NCBI RefSeq assembly: GCF_000321225.1
Contig: NW_004450267.1
Coordinates: forward strand, 3,704,792-3,768,791
DNA: 64,000 nt
Direction of reading: 5' to 3'
DNA from: Odobenus rosmarus divergens
Lineage: Eukaryota; Chordata; Mammalia; Carnivora; Odobenidae
Shown here in pieces: positions 35,365-47,249 of this stretch. The position numbers and the translations under genes are program-made. The notes below the pieces were generated by a model. The model searched no databases. It saw only the letters and a program-made list of their open reading frames with translations, and had not been told where the DNA came from. The stretch's first letter is position 1. Each line of letters begins with the position of its first letter.

Positions 35365-35510
35365 GCTGCAATTCCTTCATTTTCCAATGGGGACATCGAA
35401 ACCAGAGAAAAGTGACTTCTCCAAGGTCACACTGCTAATCACCTGCAAGCTTCAGATTACAACTTCAGTCACCTGCCTTCTAGTCCATTCCTTCTCCAGA
35501 GCTATTCTGT
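35365..35510 (-). repeat. MIR fragment
   Basis: Reverse-complement MIR: cattttccaatggggacatc, gaaaccagagaaaagtgact, tctccaaggtcacactgcta. Confidence 0.65.
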
Positions 35511-35754
35511 GGGCAAGGTAAATATGGGGCTGAGATTTCAACTAGTAACCTGAGATAAAGCCTGGCGGATAATTGCCAACAGCCAGTTCCCAGAATACCA
35601 ACAAAATATATAATGGCTCATCTTGCTTTATAATTGCTCAATATATATCGCTGTGCTCAAAGGCTAGATCAGCCAATGTGTGAATGCCTAGCCGGCCTTG
35701 GTTAAAAAGAAGCTCGTGGAAACAAGGAATCATTTCCCTGCCATAATTAGCAGA

Positions 35755-35985
35755 AACACTGGAGTCAGACAGACCTGTGTTTGAATCCTGGGTCTAGTTC
35801 TGTGACTGTGGGTGAGCCACGTAATTCCTCTGACCCTGTGTCTTCATCTGTAAAATGGGAACGTGCAGAGTACCTACCGGACAGGTTGTTCTGAGGATCA
35901 CACATAATGACATATGTGATGCGCTAGCCCAGGCTCTGGCCTACTCCATAAATGGGGCTGCTATTCTCTGTTTTCTTCCTGGCTG
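35755..35985 (+). repeat. MIR element
   Basis: Plus-strand MIR: ctggagtcagacagacctgt, gtttgaatcctgggtctagt, tcatctgtaaaatgggaacg, ttgttctgaggatcacacat. Confidence 0.85.
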
Positions 35986-36352
35986 ACCCACTTCAGTTAT
36001 CCATCGAGCGTCCTGAATGAAGGAACTTCATTTTCTAAAAATATATGGTACCTGCAGAGCCCACTGTATCCCACCTCCCCCCTCCTGATGCTCTGTTGTT
36101 TAGAGTGACCATTATTTTGTGACCTGTGTTTTCTCTTGCAAACTGTCCAGATTTTTGACAAACGGGGCAAGGTGTGGACACGAAGTCCGGATGGAGCCCA
36201 CTGAGGGCTGCCCTTCTAGCCAGCATACAGCGCTCTTCCTGCCCCGTGTGTGAGTGTTAGAGGTACATGCCATTGTCCCAACAGGCACAGCCTGGGCCCC
36301 CTCACATCTGTGACTAGTGCCAGCACAGTGCCTGGCACTTTAGAAGTGTCTA

Positions 36353-36394
36353 GAATGAATGAATGAATGAATGAATGAATGAATGAATGAATGA
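36353..36394 (+). repeat. Tetranucleotide microsatellite (AATG)n, about 10 copies
   Basis: It is nearly pure (gaat)n directly after MIR-like 3' sequence (agcacagtgcctggcacttt), where related elements often end in a short gaatgaatga tail. It probably expanded from that tail. Confidence 0.95.
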
Positions 36395-39117
36395 CAAGAG
36401 ATCAATTCAACCAAATCAAGGGCAGTGAGGTTCATCACCAAGGCCATCAGAAAATCGCCGGGATTCTGATTTGAACTGTAAAAGGACTGGAGGATGTGGA
36501 ATACCTTTGCATCCTCAGCCGTCCAACAGAAGGAAGGATGGGGTCGAGGGAGGGGGTCAGTGTAGAGTTAGTTTTCTATGTGGTGAGGGTAAGGAGCCCT
36601 TGGCCCACACAGAGTAGACACTAGCTACCAGGCAGTGTTTGAGGGAGAGAGACCCATGACTGTTGACCAGCTGCTGAGCAAGTGGGCTTCTGACCACAGG
36701 CCGCTGGATTTCCCTGAGCTTCAGCAGAGCATCTCTGGGACCTCGACTGTTCTTGGCAATCTGAAGCCCACACAAAGTTTCTGGCCAGAGCCAGACAGGG
36801 ACAGAGATGTAAAGGGGAAGTGACAGATGTCCCACGCAAGTGATTCCCCAAGCCAAAGCCAGCAGGGGACAAGTACCCTCTCCCTCTCAGGATTCTGAAG
36901 GGTGAAAAGACATTCCCACAGGGAATGATGAGTTCGTTTCCCCCCCGAATACTGCCTCCTCAGTCCCGAGGAAAACCTGACCCATGGAGGGAGGCTGGCT
37001 CGCTGGTCCATTTCCTCCTCTGCTTGGGCCAGGCCCATTAGCTGCTCTTGCTGGTCCGGAGGGAGGGCCCCCCCTGGAGGGTGAGAAGGGCAGTATTGGG
37101 GCCCAGCACGGCTGAGATGCCACTCCCAGCAAGGCTCCGTCTCAGGCACACCAGGCACCAACCATGACAAGAAAAGGCATGGCTAGGCTGACGCTCACAT
37201 AGTATATTCTCATTCCAAACCCCTTCGCTGTTCTTCCTCAGGAAGCTTCCTGTTGGAAGATAACTGTTCTGTTTGTGATCAAACAGATTTATATTTATTT
37301 ACTTTCCTTTCCTCCCAAGCTTGAGCCGGCCCGGACAGGTCAAAGAGCAGGATTCCAAGCAGCCAAGATGGTCTCTGGAGAAGTCTGGAATTTCCCTGTA
37401 GACACAGTGTGGCCGAAAAGAAGCAGGGTCACTGGGGAGCCTGGACAGGGGTTGCCAGCACCCCCGGACCCCTTAGCAAGTGGGGCGCCTCTCAGGGTGG
37501 GCAGGGGCCTCCAGCTGCTTTGGGAACCTGACCATCCGTTCCCGAATCTCTGTTTTCAAAAAGCCCGAGGGTCTTACGTCCCCGGAGCATGAACCAATCC
37601 AGAGACACTTACAACCCAAATCCACTTTCCTTCAAAATGGTGCCCAGGCTGGAGTAAGGAAAGGCGATCCTGTGCGGGATCAGTGGGTGCTTTCACTATG
37701 CAGCAACTGGGCCTTTAGAACTGACTACAGGTCTCTTATGTGACTTCTCACAGATGTTCTACGAAGTTCCTGACAAGCCCTTATCAGATGCTGCCAGGAC
37801 ACAGGGGCTTCCACAGAAATGCATGTGCTGGCAACTGAAGACCACTCCAAACTCAAGCTCACAAAATAATTTATTTTGCCAGTTTAGTTGTAAAACTTCC
37901 TAAAAACACTGCACTCAGCTTATAAGCAGCAAATAAATTGCACATCACGTGATACCCCAGGGAACACCAGACGTGGACTGTGACAGTCGCCTTCAGGCCT
38001 GCTAGGGACAGTGGGGCAGGTTTCCCTACGCTAACAGCCCCTGAGGGTCGTGCTTTCCAGTTCTTGCTGCCATTAGCTCTTTAGGGTTTTGCGACCTGCC
38101 CCTTTGTCAAACTGTCACCAGGTCACCCCACAGCCATTTCTCCACCGCTTCCAGGAGAGAAGCAGGAATGTGGGACATGGGTGAGCAGCTGAGGGCGCCA
38201 GGAAGAAGGTGAGGGGCTGTGATTCTGCCTCTTGCCCTCCACCCTAGTACATGTGACTTCTCCACCACTCACCCCGGCTCCTCATCTGAAACTCAGGAAA
38301 TTAGAAAAGAAAATTCTGCAAGGCTCTCAGGCTTTGTAACTCCCATGAAATGCTCTAGAGCGATCCCAAACTCAGCACAACTCAAAAGATGACACTGTGC
38401 TTATCTGTTTAGCTGCCTTCCTCCTGTTGGAAAATCACACACCGAAGGGCAGGGACTGTGTTGGATGCACATTCCAGGACCTGGCAGGTAGCTGGCCTGC
38501 GGTCCCATGAGTGTGGACACACAACGGACTGAGCACTCGAGACCTGATTCTCTCCAGTTGTGAACCTCTCCTCTGTCTCCGCAGCTGGGATGCAAGTTCC
38601 CTGGGAGTGAGTGATAGATCTTTTCTTCATGGGATCTCCAAGCAGGGCTGATGGTTAGTCAGGAGGCACTGGTATGCCCAGGCCAGTAGTTAAAGTGTTG
38701 AAATACTTCTGTGCAGTTGCTGCCTGGGCCCCGGAGACCCCCACCCCCAGATTCCCAGCATCTCCTCCAGGGCCCCCACGCTGCCATCTGGCTGCTAACA
38801 GGTGATGCCTGGCCGGGCAGGGCCTCCGTGGCTCTGCTCCAGCTCCAGCCTTCGGATTGCTTGTTACATCTCCAAATGATGGACCAGCCTGATGCAGATG
38901 ATGGGGACACAGCAGACGCCTGGTAAGTGCTCTTACTGGAGAGTTGCTATATGTGGGTGCTGGTCTCGTAGCGGACAGACGGAGGGAGCTCACAGCGAGG
39001 AAGTGGGCGGTGTCTGCTGCCTGACCTTGAGAAGACACGAGTATGGGATCCCCAGCTGGACAGGCCTCTATATCGCCAGGTGAAGGAAAGTACAGACTTG
39101 CTGTCCTTGTTGCCCTC
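36395..39117. other. Unique noncoding sequence
   Basis: No repeat family recognised. 37850-37980 is AT-rich. The long minus frame at 38655-39452 (265 codons) is low-complexity and unsupported by splice sites or similarity. Confidence 0.4.
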
Positions 39118-39157
39118 ATCCCTGTCCATCCATCCATCTGTCCGTCCATCCATCCAC
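39118..39157 (+). repeat. Imperfect (CCAT)n microsatellite
   Basis: ccatccatccatctgtcc with ccatccatcc repeats, interrupted by tgtccg variants. Confidence 0.85.
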
Positions 39158-39474
39158 TGTTTGGGTACCACACTCTGGGGATATCAGCTCCAGTAAGGCC
39201 AGAGAGGTCTCGCGGTACAAGGAGGCGTGCTGGAGGATGGGCAGGGGAAGGGAGAGGAGGAAGGGGGCAGACTTGGTGCCGGGGTGTGGGCAGCTGAGTC
39301 CCTGCCCTCTGACTGACTAGCCAGGGGGCCACGCCTCCCCAAGCCTGTATTTCCTCTTCTGTACAAGGGAGAATTAAAACCTGCTTTCCAGCTTCTTGTG
39401 AGGACGGGTGAGTCTGACACAGAGTCTGACCCAGTACCCACAGGTGGGGCATGCCCTCCTGATGGAATCTTACT

Positions 39475-39600
39475 CTAACAAATCAGGACCTGGAAAAGGA
39501 TCAAACAACACACAAGTATGTTCAGTTTGTGAAGACGCACCAAGCTATACACAAGTATACTATTCTGTCTGTAAAGTATATGTCAGTAAAAAACTCAACC
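39475..39600 (+). mobile_element. Old L1 3' end fragment
   Basis: It resembles the terminal L1M segment: gtgaagacgcaccaagctat, acacaagtatactattctg, tgtaaagtatatgtcagtaa then an A-rich end. Confidence 0.45.
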
Positions 39601-40469
39601 GCCAAGGCATCGGGAGAAAAAAGTTGAGATGCTCAAAAAACATGGCTGAGCTACATCTAAGATTTTAGTTCTAGAGAAAGTTCCTCAGATAGGTCCCTTT
39701 CAGCTCTGAATTTCTTCTTTCGGCATGTGAGTGTGAGGGTATAAAAACAGTCCTGGATAGACTTTTCTCCCTGAAGCAAGTGTTTAACGGGTACATTTCA
39801 GCAACAGCAGAGCTGGGAAAACCCAGTCTGTGAGGATGAGCAGAGCGATGGTAATGAGGGGAGCCAGGGTGTGGTGGAGCAAACACGGAGTCAGACGGGT
39901 GGGTTACACCCGATGGGGGCCTGGGAGGGAAGGAGGGAAGGGGAGAGTGGGAGGTCCTCCGCACGCACTCAGAGGTGGGCCCAGGCTAAGTGGATCTAAC
40001 GATTGATTGTTTTACTTCTGATCCAGGAAGTGCCACGATGCTGACCTTGAAGGTTCGGACACGTGTGTTTAGGCCACAGTGAAGTGGACAGCTGCGATCC
40101 CAGCCACAGTGGAGTTTCTAGTGTTTCAGTGGGGCAGGGCGGGCGGCGTGGGGAGCCGGTTTCCAGGCCTTTATAGTTTACAAGGACAAAAACGGGGGCC
40201 TGGAGGACTTTCTGTTTCACAGCTGCTTCTCCCCTTCAGAATGTTTGTGTTCTTCCCATCCCGGCCAGGCTTCAGACAGGGCTCCGGGGCTGGCGGGTGG
40301 TGACGCAGGGAGTCCCCGCGTTCACCAAAGACAGCTTGTTCCTGTGAGCTTATCTGCAGCTCGTTGTGTGTGTCCCACGCAAACAATGGCCTACACAGCG
40401 CTGAGAGTGTCTCGCAGGCCCACCAAGTCTGTGAAGTCCGTCCGTCTCCCTGGGAGGTCCTAACAGCTC

Positions 40470-41420
40470 TAGCGACCTAGCACCATGTTGCCGGGAGCAA
40501 ACCCTCTGGGTCTTTACTTCTCGTTCAGTGGGCGGGGGGAGGTGGGCTGGCCTGTCAGCCAGGCTTCCTGCAGCATCTACCCGCGGAGTTGCTGCTCTGG
40601 GCCGGGTCCTCACTTGGAGACCCCCTACCTCAAGAGTCGCAGTCCTGAGCAGCACTCAGGACAGGTGCCAAATACCCACACCCAAGACCAAAGTGGCCCC
40701 ATTAGGAGAGGGTGTGCTGAGTCAAAGGGGACTCCAAGGGAGGGGTGGCATGCGACACGTGGGGTGGAAGCAGGGCATGGGGCGGGGGCGCAGGGAGGAT
40801 GGGCTGGGCTTGGAGAGGCAGGGGTGGGGAGGGTCTTCCAGGCCAAGGCCCAGCGTAAGCAAAGGTGTTATGGGGGGCAAGGCAGATCCGGGGCCAGGGC
40901 AAGGCCTGAGCTGTGTGAGGAGACCACTGTAGGAAGCCGAGCAGCGCCGGTACAGGGGATGAGTGTCAGGAGGCTCACAGGACACTCCATGTTCCCGAAG
41001 CCCGGACAGCCCGGGGATGGCAACGGGTGGAATCCCTTCCAGACACACTTCTCTTTGCAGCTCCTCCCCAGGCTTCCTTCTCTCTGGGGGGGGAGCGGCC
41101 CAGAGCCAGGCCAGGCCGCCGCTGTGTCTGCGGGGAAAGCGGAGGGGGGTCCAGGAGATAGCAAGACTCCTTCCCCGCCTCCGGGGAGAGGAAGACTGAG
41201 TCCACAGCAGCACCTCACGCCGCCCTCCCACCTGGGGCCTCCGAGAAGCCTCGGCGAGAGAGGGCGCCCCCCGTCCTGGGCAAAATCTTCAGAGCCATGG
41301 GTTCACCCCACCGACAGCAAGCACACCGCCCCACGCTACAGCCCTCCGCTCCCCGCAGAGCTGAGCCGTCTGGCCTGATGCGCTTCCCCAGGGCAGCCAG
41401 CCGGCCCCCCGCAGGCTCAT
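40470..41420. other. GC-rich block with moderate CpG content
   Basis: This is the densest GC stretch outside the XXYLT1 exon. CpGs cluster at 41080-41420. The longest N-free open frame in the window (40485-41378 plus, 297 codons) lies here. It is Pro/Gly/Ser/Arg-rich, overlaps long frames on the other strand, and shows no domain. 40780-40960 resembles an unnamed ancient repeat. A noncoding RNA or regulatory role is possible but unsupported. Confidence 0.3.
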
Positions 41421-41609
41421 TCCTCTGGGTACCAGACAGGAGGGACGGAAAGGGGTCTCCTTAAAGCAAAAAGGAATGAGAGCTGGAGACCACTCAGCTG
41501 CGGCAGCCGTGGCCTGTTGGTCCCAGTATCTGGCCCCCTCTGTTCCATGGGCCACTCAGAATAGAAACTACATTTCAGAGCATTTCTTGCAGTAGATACG
41601 GCCATGTGA

Positions 41610-41960
41610 CTAATGTCTAGTCAATAGGTGAGTGCCACTTCAAAGACATTTTCTTAAGGGAAGGGATGTGCCTGCCTTTCTCCTTCCCTTTTCCTCCTGC
41701 CCGGTGGCTAGAATGTGGATACAATGGCTGGAACTGGAGCAGCCATGTTGGACCATGAGGTAATCTTGGGATTGAAGCTATATAGAAAAGCAACAAAACA
41801 GAAGGATACCGCAGCTCTTTGACCCCATGAAGCTGCTCTGCTGGCCCTAGGCCACCTACCTCTCGATATTTCTGTGAAAAGAAGTAGTCTTGTATTTTGT
41901 TGAGGCCATTTGCTATATTGAATCTCTCTGGTACTAACAGTCAAACTTATTACTAAATAT
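41610..41960 (+). repeat. Ancient LTR-like repeat, family not assigned
   Basis: It resembles a common old mammalian LTR: ggtggctagaatgtggatac, gagcagccatgttggaccat, gaggtaatcttgggattga, gaccccatgaagctgctctg. Confidence 0.45.
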
Positions 41961-42109
41961 TACACCATTTTTCAAGGTGTAAATCCAACCTCCTCCAAGA
42001 AACATGCCCAGAATTCCACAGTCAGAACCAACCTCTCCTTCTCCTGTTCCGTTGTCCTAACATCGGTCATTATGAATAGGAAAGCACAGTCCCTGTCCTT
42101 TCCCATGTA

Positions 42110-42235
42110 TGAATTTATTCATTCCCTGTGTTCTGTGCACCAACCCTAGGTAGGTGTTATTGTCAGCAGGCCACAGGCAGCTCAGAGGGGTAAGCGGTTT
42201 TCTGGTTGGGCAACACTCTTCAGTTGAAATAGGAA
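42110..42235 (-). repeat. MIR fragment
   Basis: Reverse-complement MIR-like: aatttattcattccctgtgt, accctaggtaggtgttattg, cacaggcagctcagagg. Confidence 0.4.
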
Positions 42236-42571
42236 TTATTAGTGCCTGTGTCCCTCTCCCCTCCCCTCCTGCCCTCCCTGGAGCTCCTCTGTGGCCCAGC
42301 AGGGGCTGATTCAATTCTGATTTCCTCCAGGGTGGAGGGCCCCACCCACAGCAGGCTCTCCAAAAATTTGTACCGAATTGATTTGCTGTAAATTCAGCAA
42401 GTTCTCTTCCATCCGAAGATACTGATTTCTTCTTAACAGCAATTCTCGGTTTAACATTCTCCAAGAAAGGGATGAAAACTACAAGGAAAGCAAAGAGCTT
42501 GGTCCTTCCGGGTGCACCCATGGCCTGCAGAGGCCAGGGGGCAAAGGCTTGGCAGAGGGGCCTGCCCCATT

Positions 42572-42610
42572 CCCCAGCCCCCCCACCCCCCCACCCCCGC
42601 CTCCCCACCC
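42572..42610 (+). repeat. C-rich low-complexity tract
   Basis: Runs of C5-C7 separated by single A or G. The opposite strand is a potential G-quadruplex. Confidence 0.9.
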
Positions 42611-43059
42611 AGGGCTGAGCTTCTGCAACAGAGTTGCAGCTGGGAGAGCAAAGTGTCAGAGGAGGGACCTCTGAAGCCACGGGCTCGAAGAGGATCCTAC
42701 CCAGCTCCCCACCTGGGGTGGGGGACATGAGGAGCCCCAGAACAGCCAAGAAAGGAGTCGTTCCCAGAGCCAGACTGTTTTTGCAAGTATGACTTCATAA
42801 AAGCTCACAGCGTTCCCCCAGGTTGGGCGGCAGGCAATTTCATCTTTCGATGGGGATATGGGGATAAAGACCTGAGGAAGGAGAACGAAAATGAAATCTT
42901 GCTGCCCTGCTACGACGGAAAACCGCTGCCCCAGATCTGCAATGGCCCTACACAGGGCCGGACTCAGGATTCTACTTCCTAATGGAACTAGCTGCGCCCA
43001 TCCCCCACGTTCAGCAACCGCTCTGCACGGGGTTCAAAGGCCATCAAGTCCAGCCCACC

Positions 43060-43190
43060 CAACAACACTTTGAGGACCAGGGCGGGCCTTGCCCCTTTCA
43101 ACAGATGAGGAACTGGAAACCCAGCGGGGAAGTGACTTGCCCAGGGTCACACAGCACCAAAGCTAGAGGCCAGACGTCCCTCTCACTGCC
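43060..43190 (-). repeat. MIR fragment
   Basis: Reverse-complement MIR core: caacagatgaggaactggaa, acccagcggggaagtgactt, gcccagggtcacacagcac. Confidence 0.75.
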
Positions 43191-43421
43191 TACACCTCCT
43201 TCAGGGGATCTTGCACATGGATCTTGTCAGAGCCGTCAACTTCCTCTGCTCACCAGCCTGCAAAACCCTGGTGCTACCTCCTGCTGGACCCAAAAAAACA
43301 GGGGACAGGAGAGGGTGGTGCTGGACTGAGCCCAGCCAGCTCTGCCCCTGTGAATGGGAGCCTGGGCCCCACAAATCACCCCAGGCCCATGAAGTGCTAC
43401 AGCCCGGAGGGTCTGGTAGAA

Positions 43422-43500
43422 AGTGAGAATACTGAGGCCCACTGAAGCGATGGGACTCGCCCAAAGTCACACAGCGAGGACAGTGGGAAACTCAGGGGTA
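43422..43500 (-). repeat. MIR fragment
   Basis: A second reverse-complement MIR core 350 bp on: gagaatactgaggcccactg, gactcgcccaaagtcacac. Confidence 0.6.
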
Positions 43501-43689
43501 CAGTTGCTTCTTCATGTTGGCAATGGAGGAGGGGTATTATCTGTACCAGACACCCCTTTCCAGGCACAGATGTAAGCTGGGAATTTGGGCCCCTCTTCTG
43601 GCACGCTCCCGTTGACAAGGAGCCACTTAGGAGACCGGCTTCCCTGGGGAGACAGTACTATGTTCCCTACTCGGCCACTCCCCCGCCCT

Positions 43690-43870
43690 CCCCCGGAAAG
43701 TCCTAGCCATCTCCTCAAGACCCTACCCAGATGCCACTTCCTCCAAGGGGCTGCCACTCAGCCTCCGTCCCCCACGCTCCTCCACTACCTGGGACACCCT
43801 GTCTGCGCCTTGCATGGCCCTTGTTTGTATCACATAGAATCACTGACCCAGGTCTTAGCCCTCTGGCTCT
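43690..43870 (+). mobile_element. L2 LINE 3' fragment
   Basis: L2 landmarks: ccatctcctcaagaccctac, ccagatgccacttcctccaa, cccttgtttgtatcacatag. Confidence 0.6.
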
Positions 43871-44213
43871 TGGGTGCTCCCCAGGGCATGACCCCCAACG
43901 ACCCCCATGCCTGGGTGCCCAGGTTCCTTGGGTCGATCGAGGGAAGTCACAGTGGCTCCCTGGTAGAATGAGGTGAGCCAGGGCCATGGGACACCGGGCC
44001 AGACTCTGCTCAGTGCCCATGGTCACGTGCTCTGGGCCTGGGCAGCAGGCCCTCAGAAGGCAGTCTTGAAGGCCGGAGGAATGGGGAGGGCAGGCCAGCC
44101 TCCCAGCGGTGCTCCAGGCCAGGCCATTCCCTGAGAGGTTTGCCAGACCAAGGGGAAGGGTCCACGAAACAACCCCCGGGTCAGCGTTCCAGCAACTGTA
44201 GCTGCAGCACCTC

Positions 44214-44409
44214 CCTTTTTTAAAATTTTATGTATTTGAGAGACAGAGTCCGTGTGCATGATGCGGGGAGGGGCAGAGGGAGAAGCAGACTCCCCGCTAA
44301 GCAGGGACCCCAAGGACACGGGCTTGATGAGGGGCTTGATCCCAAGGTCCTGAGATCATGAACTGAGCCGAAGGTGGATGCTCAACCGACTGAGCCACCC
44401 AGGCGCCCC
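44214..44409 (-). mobile_element. CAN-SINE with 10-bp TSD
   Basis: A diverged reverse-complement SINE with an internal irregularity (ccccaaggacacgggcttga) in place of the usual ccgatgcgggactcg. Flanking tagctgcagc at 44199-44208 and 44410-44419. Confidence 0.92.
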
Positions 44410-44993
44410 TAGCTGCAGCCCAGTGGGGAAGACTTCAGATGCCCTAGGAAAGGCCCTTCCATCCCATTCTTCCAAGGAGAGGTGCCAGCCAGATCCCATT
44501 ACCCCCACATCGGCCTTCCTGAGCTGCCCTGGAATTTGTCCCAGGGTGGTGGGCTTGGCCCCAGTGGCCATCACCTTGTCTGGTCACAATGAGTAGCGTC
44601 CAGGCACTGAGCAGTGGAATGCCCTCCCCAAAACCTATGGCCCCTCTGGGCTCCCACCTGTCCACTACTCTTGATAGATACATGTGTGTGATTTAAACAA
44701 AGAGTACAATGAAGCCAACCACAATGAGTAATGTTAAAACTAATGAGGGCCATACGTCAAAAGGAGCATTTTCCCTCTTGTGTCTTCAAGGAGTCACTGT
44801 CCATGGGGCAGGCCAGAGGGCTGGCCACTCAGCAATCCGGGAACTGGAGAGCCAACCTGGGGCGGGCACCTCCCCCCACCCTCCCCCTCAGCCCTTCTCT
44901 GCCCTCCCAGACGGTTCCAAATGCAAGTTTTAAAGGGTGTGAAAATGCTTCAAATGCTGGGCCACGCCACCTAGATTAAAGAGGTTGTTGATT

Positions 44994-45181
44994 GGGGCAC
45001 CTGGGTGGCTCAGTCGTTAAGCGTCTGCCTTCGGCTCAGGTCATGATCCCAGGGTCCTGGGATCGAGCCCCGCATCGGGCTCCCTGCTCCGCGGGAAGCC
45101 TGCTTCTCCCTCTCCCACTCCCCCTGCTTCTGTTCCCTCTCTCGCTGTCTCTCTCTGTCAAATAAATAAATAATTTAAAAA
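44994..45181 (+). mobile_element. CAN-SINE, full length, exact 16-bp TSD
   Basis: A complete plus-strand element: head ggggcacctgggtggctcag, tail caaataaataaataattta and A-run. aaagaggttgttgatt at 44978-44993 is repeated exactly at 45182-45197, indicating youth. Confidence 0.97.
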
Positions 45182-45329
45182 AAAGAGGTTGTTGATTAAA
45201 TTTTATATTATCTTCAACCCACAACTTCCTCAAAGGTGGCTCCCAGGACGACAGCATCTAAATGCCTTTGAACATGAACTTTACTCCTTAGGTTTCCCCT
45301 CCATGGTGTTTCAGCAGGATTTCTGCAAC

Positions 45330-45490
45330 AGCATCCTTACCACTCGGCCCTCCCCAGCCCTGCCCCCCCTTTGGAAGCACCTCCCCTGCCACCAGAGAGA
45401 CCTTTCTGAAATTCTAGTGGGGCCTTCACTCCTCACCAGACCCTCCCGTGGCTCTCCTGGCCTCCAGAGCAGACTCCCAGCCCCCATTAC
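45330..45490 (+). mobile_element. Probable L2 LINE fragment
   Basis: Pyrimidine-rich L2-like text: ttcactcctcaccagaccct, cccgtggctctcctggcctc. No terminal features are seen. Confidence 0.4.
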
Positions 45491-45499
45491 ACACCAGGA

Positions 45500-45645
45500 T
45501 GAGCTGGGAACTTTAACAACACATCCTTGCTTGAGCCCCACCCAGACCAAATCAATCAGAATTTGAGGGAAGGACACTGGTCCTCTTTTTAAAAGCCCCC
45601 AGGTAATTCAAACATGCAACCTGGGTCTAGAGCCACTGGTCTCAA
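45500..45645 (+). mobile_element. hAT-Charlie-like fragment
   Basis: It resembles the interior and 3' end of MER5/MER20-type elements: gcttgagccccacccagacc, taaaagcccccaggtaattc, aacatgcaacctgggtctag. Confidence 0.45.
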
Positions 45646-46221
45646 GGGTAAAGTAGAGGGAAAGCTCCTCCACAGTTGAATGCCAGCTAACAAATCCAGA
45701 AGGAATTAGAGTAGTCAATCACCATTTGCCACCGGTGATAGATCTGACACCAGCCCAGCAAGTCAATGGAGGCTACAAGGACTGGGGGAGAGGCCGTGGG
45801 GGAACAGGACACTTGCACAGTCCCAAGGATCTCCCCACACACTAATCATTATTTACAAAGGGGAAAGGAGACCTTTCCATTAGAGCGAGTTGGCTGATTC
45901 ACCTTAACCAAGTTATTAAAGTCAGCACCACCAACGGTGGGACCCGCTCGTCTTGCCTCCAGACGTGATATGAAGGTAAAGACACGACACCAGCTATGTT
46001 CGCGTGGATCTAACTGGAAGAATCCAGACCGTGAGCCTTCTACAAAACAGCGGGCCCGGAGGTGGTGAGTTCAAGGAGCAGGGCATCGCACAGGCACCCA
46101 GGACCGCGGCGTAAGCCCTGGGAGCGTGCAGAAGTCACAGGGTGCGGGCCAGGGGAGGCAGGGCAGCTGACCTCCAGAGTTCTTCTGGGATGCCCTGGCT
46201 CCCTCAAAAAGAGTGTCTTAG

Positions 46222-46448
46222 GGACGCCTGGGTGGCTCAGTTGGTTAAGCATCTCCCTTCGGCTCAGGTCATGATCCCAGGGTCCTGGGATCGAGCCCCG
46301 CGTCGGGCTCCCTGATGGGCGGGGAGTCGGCTTCTCCCTCTCCCTCTGCCTGCTGCTCCCCCTGCTTGTGTTCTCTCTCTCTCTCTCTCTCTGGCAAATA
46401 AATAAAAAAAAAAAAAATCTTTTTTTTTTTTTTTTTTTTAAAAAAAAG
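46222..46448 (+). mobile_element. CAN-SINE with an expanded poly(A)/T20 tail
   Basis: The head is gggacgcctgggtggctcag and (CT)n spans 46372-46392. The tail reads aaataaat, A14, TC, T20 (46420-46439), then A-run. The usual tail of this SINE class carries AATAAA and a short TCTTT Pol III terminator, so the T-run is a much enlarged terminator. gtgtcttag occurs on both sides, with neighbouring A-rich matches. Confidence 0.94.
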
Positions 46449-46449
46449 G

Positions 46450-47249
46450 TGTCTTAGAGGCCTCCAAGAGTGAGTGGTTAGGCTGTGGGGTTCTGGGTCT
46501 GGGCCAGCCTGCCCTCAGGGACAGGCATGGACCCCAAGGCTGCGGGATGAACTTGAGCAGCCAACCCAACGCACGCCAAAGCTCCACACACGTCCTCCAA
46601 CCCACTTGCCCACCCCAGCTGTTGGCTAGCCGAGGAAGATGAAACTGACCTAGAAGCTTTCTAAAGTGGCCCTTTGTTCCCATCCCCATGTGCCTTCGCT
46701 GCAAAATTCTGACGTCCGGGATTTGGGAAGAGGAAAATCTGATGCACTCACATTCAGGTCGACCAGCATTGGGCCTTCGCAAGCTTTATGTTTTGCTCAC
46801 ATTCTTTTGGTCTCCTCAGATCTCTTTGTTATGCTGCCTTTATAATTATTCCCTGCATGGAAACACTACAGGGGCTAGATAGGTACTTTCCTTATGTAGG
46901 AGAGGGTATGCTCGGACCCCACATCCTGGCTGAGGACAGAGTGCAAGGGAGAAGGAGGCCAATTTAACGGAGTCCTGTGGAGACGTGGAAGCAGGTGCCT
47001 GCACCAGCACCCAACAAGCCTGACCTCCCTCGCTGGCGGGCTGGGTGGCTCGGACTAGGGCGGAGGGATGGAGATGCAGGGCCTGGACCGCACTCAGGAG
47101 GTGGAGCGGCCTGTTCTGGACTGGGAGCACTGGAGTTGGAGTCAGGAACCCAGTCCTGCCTGTCTCAGCTTCTGGCTTTCAGATCCTGAAGGGATCATTT
47201 CTCTCCGCTGCTTTCTCTGTTGGTGAGGCAAGAAGCTTGGGCCAGCCAG
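46450..47249. other. Unique noncoding sequence
   Basis: No repeat or exon recognised. Confidence 0.4.

Noticed and set aside
36353..36394. CRISPR-like or regulatory array
   Set aside because: It is a simple (AATG)n microsatellite without spacers, and CRISPR arrays are not expected in a mammalian genome.
38655..39452. 265-codon minus-strand frame
   Set aside because: Low-complexity Pro/Ser/Gly/Arg-rich translation, overlapping frames on the other strand, no splice or start context, no known domain.
42057..42749. 230-codon minus-strand frame
   Set aside because: It runs through a MIR-like fragment and a C-rich tract, with no recognisable product.
44994..45181. tRNA-like sequences in SINE heads
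   Set aside because: They derive from a tRNA but continue into SINE body and tail. They are not functional tRNA genes.
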